Source: Sinomonas atrocyanea (GTDB lineage Bacteria; Actinomycetota; Actinomycetes; Actinomycetales; Micrococcaceae). From it: a stretch of DNA of 64,000 bases. Of this stretch, positions 48,677 to 55,089 are shown piece after piece. The stretch spans positions 186,001-250,000 of the forward strand of contig NZ_JAUSTE010000005.1 in assembly GCF_030812675.1 (NCBI RefSeq). The letters run 5' to 3'. The notes below the pieces were generated by a model. That model made no database searches and had not been told where the DNA came from. It was given only the letters and a program-made list of their open reading frames with translations. A program made the position numbers and the translations under genes. Numbering within the stretch: position 1 is the stretch's first letter; each line of letters opens with the position of its first letter.

Positions 48677-49108
48677 TCAGATGATCCCGGGTATGGCGTC
48701 GTCGTCGGTCTCCGAGAAGGCGGATTCCTTCTCGGACAGGTAGTCCTCCCAGGCCTGGGCGTCCCAGATCTCCGCCCGGGTCCCCACGCCGATCACGGCC
48801 AGGTCCCGGTCCAGGCCTGCGTACTTGCGCAGGTTCTGGGGGATCGTCACGCGCCCCTGCTTGTCGGGCACCTCGTCGGAGGCCCCAGACAGAAAGACCC
48901 GGAGATAGTCACGCGACTGACGCGAGGAGATAGGGGCTTCCCGCATCTGCTCGTGGACCCTCTCGAATTCCTTCTGGCTGAAGACGTAGATGCAGCGCTC
49001 CTGGCCCCGGGTCAGAACCAGCCCCTCGGCCAGTTCGTCTCGGTACTTCGCCGGGAGGATGAGTCGCCCCTTCTCGTCCAGACGCGGCGAATAAGTACCG
49101 AGCAACAC
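48677..49108 (-). CDS. mraZ: transcriptional regulator MraZ
   Basis: 143 residues, the standard length. Two SpoVT/AbrB-like halves, each with the DxxGR core: [14 protein letters not shown] and [14 protein letters not shown]. MraZ forms a ring and represses the dcw promoter in E. coli. Start: GTG 49108 gives [15 protein letters not shown], which aligns with the family's MFLGT; four upstream in-frame GTGs are rejected on that ground. Four TGGNG repeats overlap its promoter, so autoregulation is expected. Confidence 0.94.
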   Translation of the reverse strand: MLLGTYSPRLDEKGRLILPAKYRDELAEGLVLTRGQERCIYVFSQKEFERVHEQMREAPISSRQSRDYLRVFLSGASDEVPDKQGRVTIPQNLRKYAGLDRDLAVIGVGTRAEIWDAQAWEDYLSEKESAFSETDDDAIPGII

Positions 49109-49149
49109 CGGCACCACCACCCGTCTGTGCGAGGCTGAACGTCCCTATC

Positions 49150-49184
49150 CGCCACTTCCCTCCAACATCCCCCACTTTACTCCA
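49150..49184 (-). promoter_or_regulatory. MraZ operator: four TGGNG repeats at 10-bp period
   Basis: On the minus strand: TGGAG (49180-49184), TGGGG (49170-49174), TGGAG (49160-49164), TGGCG (49150-49154), each separated by 5 bases; a fifth degenerate GGGAG is at 49190-49194. E. coli MraZ binds TGGGN repeats with 5-base spacers, so this is very probably the cognate operator. Confidence 0.85.
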
Positions 49185-49201
49185 CAGGCCTCCCCCGTCA
49201 A
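49174..49201 (-). promoter_or_regulatory. promoter of mraZ and the dcw cluster
   Basis: TTGACG (-35, 49201-49196), 16-base spacer, TAAAGT (-10, 49179-49174) on the minus strand. The start site would be near 49167, giving a leader of about 60 bases before GTG 49108. Confidence 0.6.
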
Positions 49202-49454
49202 CGCGACACGGCCCTCATGTCGCACCATCTGTACAAGGAACTCCCCCGCATTCATGCGGATCTCCGCCGTGCTGGCTCGGTGGAGGGCAGGTGGAGGGAT
49301 GTGGGCACCCGGTGGGGCCCCGGGGCGGCCGGAGGGCGCTGCGACAGGCCGCGCCCGCCCCCGCGAGAGGCGCACGCGGCCGCCGAGGGACAAGCGGGGA
49401 GCGAAGTGGAGCCCCGGGAGCGAAGTGGAGGAGCCCATGGGGGGGCCAGGACAC
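49202..49454. other. gene-free stretch upstream of mraZ
   Basis: Together with the following terminator this makes about 370 bases without a convincing gene. It contains a plus-strand series of TGGRG-like pentamers at 49281, 49292, 49302 and 49313 (spacings 11, 10 and 11) and a 15-base direct repeat. No translated frame resembles a known protein. Confidence 0.5.
49397..49430 (+). repeat. 15-bp direct repeat
   Basis: GGGAGCGAAGTGGAG occurs at 49397-49411 and 49416-49430, a 19-bp period, about 200 bases upstream of the mraZ promoter. Confidence 0.9.
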
Positions 49455-49492
49455 GACTGTGCCCCGGAACCGTGGGGTTCCGGGGCACAGTC
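49455..49492 (-). terminator. terminator downstream of the DUF3040 gene
   Basis: 17-bp perfect stem (49455-49471 with 49476-49492) and a GTGG loop, 80 bases beyond the DUF3040 stop. It separates that gene from the mraZ promoter. Confidence 0.8.
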
Positions 49493-49572
49493 AGGCCGTC
49501 AGGCGGGGCGTGTCTCTGGAGTCGCTGATGCGCCTCGACGCGGGGACCGGCGGGCGGTCCGGGTGGGACGGG

Positions 49573-49932
49573 TCAGCTCTCGTCCCTGCGCCGTTCCTCC
49601 CACTGGGCCTCGAGCTTGCGCAGGAACCCGCTGCTCGTCCGCTTCGAGCCGCCGGAGCGGAGGCGGCGCCCTGGCCGCCTGAGGGTTCCGTAGTAGACGC
49701 TCCCGCCCATGAGCAGGAAGCCGAGGACCCCCACGAAGATGTTCTGGATGCTCACTCCGACCAGGAGGACGAGGATGCCCGCGATGACGCCGAGGACCCC
49801 GAGCACAATGTGCTTGGTCGAGAACGTCTTGAGGGCATCGGCGCCCATGGAATCGGCGAACTTGGGGTCCTCTTCGTGGAGCTGCTTCTCAAGCTGCTCC
49901 AGCATCTTCTGTTCGTGCTCCGAGAGAGGCAT
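49573..49932 (-). CDS. DUF3040 membrane protein
   Basis: 119 residues. The family start MPLSEHEQKMLEQLEKQLHEEDPKF is followed by two transmembrane helices (about 42-60 and 64-82) and a basic, cytoplasmic tail (GGSKRTSSGFLRKLEAQWEERRRDES). Found throughout actinobacteria near the dcw cluster (Rv2169c-like in Mtb); function unknown. AAGGAG lies upstream of ATG 49932, and a 13-bp hairpin lies immediately before that. Confidence 0.9.
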   Translation of the reverse strand: MPLSEHEQKMLEQLEKQLHEEDPKFADSMGADALKTFSTKHIVLGVLGVIAGILVLLVGVSIQNIFVGVLGFLLMGGSVYYGTLRRPGRRLRSGGSKRTSSGFLRKLEAQWEERRRDES

Positions 49933-49949
49933 GGCGACTCCTTCACGCA

Positions 49950-49980
49950 TGCAGATGATGGACGGCCTCCATCATCTGCA
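49950..49980 (-). promoter_or_regulatory. 13-bp inverted repeat just upstream of the DUF3040 ribosome-binding site
   Basis: TGCAGATGATGGA (49950-49962) and TCCATCATCTGCA (49968-49980) pair perfectly around a 5-base CGGCC loop, ending 17 bases before ATG 49932. It may be an operator or a hairpin in the mRNA leader. Confidence 0.65.
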
Positions 49981-50084
49981 CCAACGCATTGAACCAGCCG
50001 CGGGTTCCCCTGACCGACGAGCCGCTGCGGCCCGACCCCAGATGGACTTCCCAGCCGACTCACTGCACCCAATATTTCGAGGTT

Positions 50085-50094
50085 CCTTAAGGAT
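50085..50094. repeat. TCCTTAAGGA palindrome in the dinB-DUF3040 gap
   Basis: Perfect 10-bp palindrome in the A+T-richer part of the 213-base gap. Possibly part of the DUF3040 promoter; no further evidence. Confidence 0.4.
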
Positions 50095-50145
50095 ATGACG
50101 TCCGGGTAGGTTCCAAAAGGGAGCCCGGAGCGTCGTGGGCGCCGC

Positions 50146-51399
50146 TCACTCCCGAGCGGTGCGCCCGTCCCGCTGGGGGCCGGTCCTCCGCTCCCCGAGG
50201 AGGCGCGCCGGCCGGACCATGCCGGAGCCGAACCGCTCGGACACCCGGTCGAGGGCCTCCTCTGCCGTCCGCCAGTTGTCCTCGGTGCGGTCCAGACTCA
50301 GCTGGCGCGGCGCTCCGGCCGACCGGGAGAGCCGTTCCCCCCGCAGGCCGATGAGCCGGACCGGCAGGGGCCGCGGGCCGAGGGCTGCGAGGAGCTGGCG
50401 CCCTGCGCTGTAGAGGTGCTGGGCGCTGTCGGTGGGGACGGTCAGGGTGTGCGAGCGCGCGAGGGTGGAGAAGTCCGAGTACCGGAGCTTGAGCGCGACC
50501 GTTCCCGCGGCGACCCCCTGGCCCCTGAGTCGTCCGGCGACGCGGTGGGCCAGCCGCAGGAGCTCTGCGTGCAGTGCGGCGTCCTCCGCGACGTCCGCGG
50601 CGAAGGTCTCCTCCGCACCGATGCTCTTCTCCTCGCGTGCGGGCGTCACGGCCCGTCCGTCGATGCCCCAGCTCAGGCGCTTGGCCTGAAGGCCGGTGGC
50701 GCCGAGGGAGCGCCGGAGGGTCGAGTCCGGCGTCTGGGCGAGGTCGCCGACGGTGTGGATCCCGAGGCGGGCCAGGACTTCCCGCGTCTTTCCTCCGATC
50801 CCCCAGAGCGCCCCGACGGGGAGCGAGTGGAGGAACGGCACCGTGTCCTCCGGGCGGACCACGAGCAGCCCGTCCGGCTTGGACCGGGTCGAGGCGATCT
50901 TGGCCACGAACTTGGTCGAGGCGACCCCGACCGAGGCCGTGATGCCCAGCTCCGACCGGATGCGGGCCTTGATCTGGGCGGCGATCTGCTCGGGCGCCGC
51001 GCCGAGGCGCCGCACGGCTCCGGAGACGTCGAGGAAGGCCTCGTCGACGCTCAGCGGTTCGACCAGGTCGGTGAAGTCCGCGAAGAGCCGCATGAGCTGC
51101 CGCGAGACCTCGTAGTAGAGGTGGTGCCTCGGCTCGACCACGATGGCATCGGGACAGCGCCGCAGCGCAATGAGCATCGGCATGGCGCTGCTGATGCCGA
51201 AGGCGCGTGCCTCGTAGCTCGCGGACAGGACCACGGACCGCTCCGCCGGGAACCCGACGATCACGCGGCGGCTCCGCAGCTCGGGCCGCTCGCGCTGCTC
51301 GACGGCGACGAAGAAGGCGTCCATGTCGACATGCAGGATCCCGCGGCGCCGCATCTGGCCCAGGGCCTCCTCGCCGGGGCCACCACCGTCCGTTCCCAC
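50146..51399 (-). CDS. dinB: Y-family DNA polymerase IV
   Basis: 417 residues. Translesion polymerase. Catalytic motifs: ILHVDMDAFFVAVEQ (first Asp) and EPLSVDEAFLDVSG (Asp-Glu pair); helix-hairpin-helix thumb VGALWGIGGKTREVLARLGI. Start: GTG 51399 is chosen because TACGAT ends 6 bases before it; ATG 51354 (MRRRGILHVDMD) is a possible alternative. No LexA box is seen upstream. Its C-terminus lacks an obvious sliding-clamp-binding pentapeptide. Confidence 0.93.
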   Translation of the reverse strand: MGTDGGGPGEEALGQMRRRGILHVDMDAFFVAVEQRERPELRSRRVIVGFPAERSVVLSASYEARAFGISSAMPMLIALRRCPDAIVVEPRHHLYYEVSRQLMRLFADFTDLVEPLSVDEAFLDVSGAVRRLGAAPEQIAAQIKARIRSELGITASVGVASTKFVAKIASTRSKPDGLLVVRPEDTVPFLHSLPVGALWGIGGKTREVLARLGIHTVGDLAQTPDSTLRRSLGATGLQAKRLSWGIDGRAVTPAREEKSIGAEETFAADVAEDAALHAELLRLAHRVAGRLRGQGVAAGTVALKLRYSDFSTLARSHTLTVPTDSAQHLYSAGRQLLAALGPRPLPVRLIGLRGERLSRSAGAPRQLSLDRTEDNWRTAEEALDRVSERFGSGMVRPARLLGERRTGPQRDGRTARE

Positions 51400-51405
51400 C
51401 GGTCC

Positions 51406-51411
51406 ATCGTA
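51406..51411 (-). promoter_or_regulatory. -10 element TACGAT of dinB
   Basis: TACGAT, spacer GGACCG, GTG 51399. Leaderless type. Confidence 0.5.
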
Positions 51412-51437
51412 GGCGGCAGGGGCTCCGCGGCGGGCCA

Positions 51438-51443
51438 CTAGAC
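51438..51443 (+). promoter_or_regulatory. -10 element TAGACT of the lipoprotein gene
   Basis: TAGACT lies about 45 bases before ATG 51488, so this message has a leader, with GAAAGG within it. Confidence 0.45.
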
Positions 51444-51487
51444 TGGGCGGGACCTTGCAGCAGAAACGAAAGGCAGACACCAGGCGC

Positions 51488-52066
51488 ATGGCGAACATCA
51501 CCGGGAGGAACCGACGGCTCGCAGGGGCCACCGTGCTCATGGCCACCGCGCTCGCGGTGGCGGGCTGTGGGGGTCAGACAGGGAGCGCGGCGCAGAGCCC
51601 GGCTCCGGCGGGCTCCGCAGCGGCCACCGCCTCGCCATCGCCGTCCTCGACGGTGAGCGGGCGGGCCACGGCGTCCGCCTCGGCCGCGAACGCCACCGTG
51701 AGCGCCGTCGCACCGGGCTTCCCGTCCCAGACGCTTCCGCTCATGCCCGGGGCCACGGCCCTCGCGACCAGCTTCGACGCGTCGGCGTCGCCTGCCGTCG
51801 CCTCCCTCGTTGCGGGCAGCAGCTCGGCCTCGGCCTCCGAGATGCTCGACTACTACACGAAGACCCTCACCGGCGAGGGGTTCACCGCTGTGCCGGCCGC
51901 GAGCGCCTCGTCGAGCACCTCGGCGTCGATGGCCGCCGCGGGGACCCTCGTGCGCGACTTCGTGCGCTCGAACGGCTCAGAGACCGCCACGGTCACGGTC
52001 GTCACCGCGAACAAGCAGGCGGTCGCGACCGTGGGCGTCTCGGTGGCGCCCTCCTCGCTGAAGTAG
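51488..52066 (+). CDS. predicted lipoprotein, unknown function
   Basis: 192 residues. Type II signal peptide: basic start, hydrophobic helix, and lipobox AVAGC with Cys at about 27, to be cut by LspA. The mature part starts with an Ala/Ser/Pro-rich spacer (28-70) and ends in a domain of about 100 residues with the pattern MLDYYTKTLTGEGFTAVP and a C-terminal strand AVATVGVSVAPS. No family recognised with certainty. It precedes the polyprenyl synthase by 19 bases and may share its message. An in-frame ATG at 51455 is possible. Confidence 0.8.
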   Translation: MANITGRNRRLAGATVLMATALAVAGCGGQTGSAAQSPAPAGSAAATASPSPSSTVSGRATASASAANATVSAVAPGFPSQTLPLMPGATALATSFDASASPAVASLVAGSSSASASEMLDYYTKTLTGEGFTAVPAASASSSTSASMAAAGTLVRDFVRSNGSETATVTVVTANKQAVATVGVSVAPSSLK

Positions 52067-52085
52067 TCAGCGGACAGGGGACACC

Positions 52086-53192
52086 GTGAACGAGCAGCGA
52101 GCGGCCGCCGCGGGCGTCGAGGAGGAGCAGGCCCGCTACCGGGAGGCCCTCGAGGCCGAGCTGCGCTCCTTCCTCGACCGCCAGCGGTCGGTCATGGCCG
52201 AGGTCTCGGCGGACGTCGCCGCCCTCATGGATGCGATCTCCGGCCTCGTCTCGGGCGGCAAGCGCCTCCGCGCGCTGCTCGGCTACTGGGGCTGGCGGGG
52301 GGCCGGCGGGGCCGAGCTCGCGGCCGAGCCGATCCGCGCGGGCGCCGCTCTCGAGCTCTTCCAGGCCGCGGCCCTCATCCACGACGACATCATCGACCGC
52401 TCGGCCACCCGCCGTGGTGCCCCGAGCGTGCATGAGCGGTTCACGGCGCTGCACGCCAGGTCGGGCTGGGCGCTCGATGCAGCGCGCTTCGGCCACGCCG
52501 CAGCGATCCTCACCGGCGACCTCTGCCTCTCCTTCAGCGAGGAGGCCTTCACCGGGGTCGGGCCCGCGGCCGGGATCGGCACCCCCGGGCGCCGGATCTT
52601 CAACACGATGAGGGCCGAGGTCATGGCCGGGCAGTACCTGGACATCCTCGAGGAGGTCGCTGGTCCGACGCGCCCGAGGACGGAGGCGGTGGCCCGGGCC
52701 GGCACGGTGATCAGGTACAAGTCGGCGAAGTACTCCACCGAGCACCCGCTCGGCATCGGAGGCGCGCTCGCCGGAGCCGACGAGGCCCTGCTGGCGGCCT
52801 ACTCCGCCTTCTCGCTCCCGCTCGGCGAGGCGTTCCAGCTCCGGGACGACGTGCTGGGGGTGTTCGGCGATCCGGCCGCCACGGGCAAGCCCGCCGGCGA
52901 CGACCTCCGCGAGGGCAAGCGGACGATGCTCGTGGCGCTCGCGCTCGACACGGCCGACGGCGCGGCGGCGGCAGAGCTCGAACGCGGCCTCGGGCGGGGC
53001 GACCTCGACCTCGAGGAGGTCGGCAGGCTGCGCGACATCATCAGCTCCACTGGCGCCCTCGGCGCCACCGAGCGGCTCATCGACAGGCTGGCCGACGAGG
53101 CGTTCAGCGCCCTCGCGCGGCTGGACGTCGGCCCTGTGGTCAGCGCGGCGCTCGAGGCCCTGGGCAAGGCCGCGGTGCGGCGCGCCTCCTGA
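52086..53192 (+). CDS. trans-polyprenyl diphosphate synthase
   Basis: 368 residues, all-helical. Condenses isopentenyl diphosphate onto allylic diphosphates. First aspartate-rich motif DDIID (Asp100, 101, 104); second DDVLG (Asp254, 255) where the last Asp of DDxxD is Gly, as in many actinobacterial enzymes. Also GGKRLRALLGYWGW at 58-71. Product length cannot be read reliably; bulky residues before the first motif are not obvious. Context equals the idsA2 gene of Mtb (Rv2173). GTG 52086 with AGGGGA upstream. Confidence 0.92.
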   Translation: MNEQRAAAAGVEEEQARYREALEAELRSFLDRQRSVMAEVSADVAALMDAISGLVSGGKRLRALLGYWGWRGAGGAELAAEPIRAGAALELFQAAALIHDDIIDRSATRRGAPSVHERFTALHARSGWALDAARFGHAAAILTGDLCLSFSEEAFTGVGPAAGIGTPGRRIFNTMRAEVMAGQYLDILEEVAGPTRPRTEAVARAGTVIRYKSAKYSTEHPLGIGGALAGADEALLAAYSAFSLPLGEAFQLRDDVLGVFGDPAATGKPAGDDLREGKRTMLVALALDTADGAAAAELERGLGRGDLDLEEVGRLRDIISSTGALGATERLIDRLADEAFSALARLDVGPVVSAALEALGKAAVRRAS

Positions 53193-53290
53193 AGGACGGC
53201 GTGCTCTGAGGGACAGCTCAGGCCCCGGGCCCGCTCCGCCTGGGCGAACCGGCCCCAGGGCCCGGCCCCTGGCCTATGCCGGGGATCCGG

Positions 53291-53644
53291 CTACCAGGCC
53301 AGAATCTGGGCGCGGCGCCGGATCTCGGTCTTGCGGCCCTCGCGGAGCGCGTCGATCGGACGGCCGCGCAGGGACTCGTCGGGCGTGAAGAGCCAGGCGA
53401 TCAGCTCCTCGTCGCTGAAGCCGGCATCTGCCAGGACGGCAATCGTGCCCTTGAGGCTGTCCACCACGTGGTCCCCGTCGAGGAACAGCGCCGGGACGGA
53501 GCGGATCTTCCGCTCGCCCACGCGCGCGGCGACGAGCGCGCGCTCGTCGATCAGGCCATGCACCTTGGTGACCGGCAGTCCCAGCCGCTCCGCGACGTCC
53601 GGGAGGGGCAGCCATTCAGACACCAGGTTCTCGATATCACTCAC
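53291..53644 (-). CDS. Rv2175c-like winged-helix DNA-binding protein
   Basis: 117 residues. A winged helix-turn-helix at the N-terminus (WLPLPDVAERLGLPVTKVHGLIDERAL) and a C-terminal half (FSDEELIAWLFTPDESLRGRPIDALREGRKTEIRRRAQ) typical of the Rv2175c family. In Mtb the protein is a substrate of PknL, phosphorylated on an N-terminal threonine; here the first 28 residues contain no threonine, so that regulation is not conserved in the same form. A kinase gene lies 1.4 kb away. GTG 53644 is chosen by homology. Confidence 0.88.
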   Translation of the reverse strand: MSDIENLVSEWLPLPDVAERLGLPVTKVHGLIDERALVAARVGERKIRSVPALFLDGDHVVDSLKGTIAVLADAGFSDEELIAWLFTPDESLRGRPIDALREGRKTEIRRRAQILAW

Positions 53645-53734
53645 GCCACCAGCGTGCCACGGCCCGGGCCGCTCCACCTAGTCGGTGCAGGCAGCGGCAG
53701 GCCACGTCCCGCGCCTTGTACCTCGCGCCGAATC

Positions 53735-53747
53735 GTGAGAGATTCAC
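53735..53747. promoter_or_regulatory. GTGA-N5-TCAC palindrome before the LysM gene
   Basis: GTGAGAGATTCAC resembles a Crp/GlxR-family site but has a 5-base rather than 6-base centre. A second, inverted pair TCAC-N4-GTGA is at 53815-53826. The whole 53.7-53.85 kb stretch is unusually A+T rich and should hold the promoter. Confidence 0.35.
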
Positions 53748-53852
53748 ATCGGCCACTTAAGTAACACCAGTCAAATCAATCACACAGGCACCATCACCGA
53801 ATTTACAGTCGTCATCACACGAGTGACACCCCCGGCTCAAGGAGGTCGACCG

Positions 53853-55013
53853 ATGAGCACATCCGGAAGCAGCGGGAGCGCTGCCGCCAAGCCCAGCTTT
53901 CCCCTCGTCGCGGCGACGACGGCGGTCCTCCCCGCCGTGGCCCTGTCCTCGCTCGCGCTCGCCGCGCCCGCCTCAGCAGCGCCCGCGGAGTCCGTCGCCC
54001 AGTCCGGAGCCCTCACAGGGGCCGGCCCGCGCACGGCCGTGCAGGCCGCCGTCGTGCCCGCCGCCCAGGTGCCCACGATGGTGCCGAGCCGGCTCGCCCC
54101 GGCCAAGGCCGGCCCTGGCCAGAAGTACACGGTGCGAGCCGGCGACACGGTGACCGCGATCGCCGGGCGATTCGGGCTCAAGGTCGCCGACGTCCTGGCC
54201 CTGAACCACCTCACGCCGACCACGGTCATCTACCCGGGCCAGCAGATCCGGCTCACCGGCGGATCGCCCGCGCACGCCTCCCCCGCGCCGTCGTCCTCTC
54301 CTGCGAAGCCCGCACAGGGGCTGAGTGCCGGGAGCTACACGATCCGGCCCGGCGACACCCTCTACGGAATCAGCGCCCGCCTCAAGGTGCCGCTGGGAAG
54401 CCTGCTGGCGGCCAACGGGCTCAGCCTCACGAGCATCATCTACGCCGGCCGGACCCTCAGGCTCCCGGCTGGGAAGGCCGAGCCGGCCGCCGCCATCACG
54501 CAGGCGTCCTCGGGTACGCCCAAGCCCCTCGTGGAGGACACGTTCTTCGGCTTCAAGTACCCCGACGCCGTGGTCGCCTCCGCCAACGAGAACAAGCGCC
54601 TCCTCAACGCCGCGCCGGTGCCGAGCAGGGCCGCGATGAAGCAGATCGTCGCCGACACGGCCCGCCGCATGGGCGTCGACCCGGCGCTCGCCCTGGCGGT
54701 CGCCTACCAGGAGTCGGGGTTCAGCCAGCGTGCTGTGTCCCCGGCCAACGCCATCGGGACGATGCAGCTCGTGCCCACGTCGGGGCAGTGGGCCTCCGAC
54801 CTCGTGGGCCGCAGGCTCAACCTGCTCGACCCGCACGACAACGCCACCGCCGGGATCGCCATCATCCGTGCCCTCCTGCGGACGAGCACGGACGAGGACA
54901 CCGCGATCGCCGGCTATTACCAGGGCCAGTACTCCGTGGCGAAGCACGGCATGTACAAGGACACCAAGCAGTATGTGGCCGCGATCAAGGCGCACCGGAA
55001 GACCTTCAGCTGA
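53853..55013 (+). CDS. secreted LysM/lytic transglycosylase
   Basis: 386 residues. Sec-type signal peptide (about 1-45, ending ASAAPA). Two LysM domains bind peptidoglycan (about 91-133, YTVRAGDTVTAIAGRFGL; about 162-205, YTIRPGDTLYGISARLKV). The C-terminal SLT domain (about 257-386) has catalytic Glu287 in YQESGFSQRAVS. It cleaves glycan strands outside the membrane. AAGGAGG lies 7 bases before ATG 53853. Its neighbours include the PASTA kinase, which binds the same polymer. Confidence 0.92.
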   Translation: MSTSGSSGSAAAKPSFPLVAATTAVLPAVALSSLALAAPASAAPAESVAQSGALTGAGPRTAVQAAVVPAAQVPTMVPSRLAPAKAGPGQKYTVRAGDTVTAIAGRFGLKVADVLALNHLTPTTVIYPGQQIRLTGGSPAHASPAPSSSPAKPAQGLSAGSYTIRPGDTLYGISARLKVPLGSLLAANGLSLTSIIYAGRTLRLPAGKAEPAAAITQASSGTPKPLVEDTFFGFKYPDAVVASANENKRLLNAAPVPSRAAMKQIVADTARRMGVDPALALAVAYQESGFSQRAVSPANAIGTMQLVPTSGQWASDLVGRRLNLLDPHDNATAGIAIIRALLRTSTDEDTAIAGYYQGQYSVAKHGMYKDTKQYVAAIKAHRKTFS

Positions 55014-55077
55014 CGGCGCTGCCCCGCGGCCACTCCGGGCCCCGGGGCGCCTCGGGCGTCCGCCGCGGGCGAGCGCT

Positions 55078-55083
55078 TAGGAT
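55078..55083 (+). promoter_or_regulatory. -10 element TAGGAT of the PASTA kinase gene
   Basis: TAGGAT, 6-base spacer CGTGGG, GTG 55090. Leaderless type. Confidence 0.6.
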
Positions 55084-55089
55084 CGTGGG

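Noticed and set aside
49109-49120. Upstream GTG codons for mraZ
   Set aside because: They add four residues (VVVP) before the family-conserved start; protein length of 143 with GTG 49108 matches the family.
49202-49572. Small open frames on both strands between mraZ and DUF3040
   Set aside because: All overlap the terminator and repeats, lack ribosome-binding sites or leaderless promoters, and give low-complexity products.
53193-53290. Several GC-rich hairpins after the polyprenyl synthase gene
   Set aside because: The CCAGGG/CCCTGG and neighbouring stems are short and compete with one another; I cannot single out one as the terminator.
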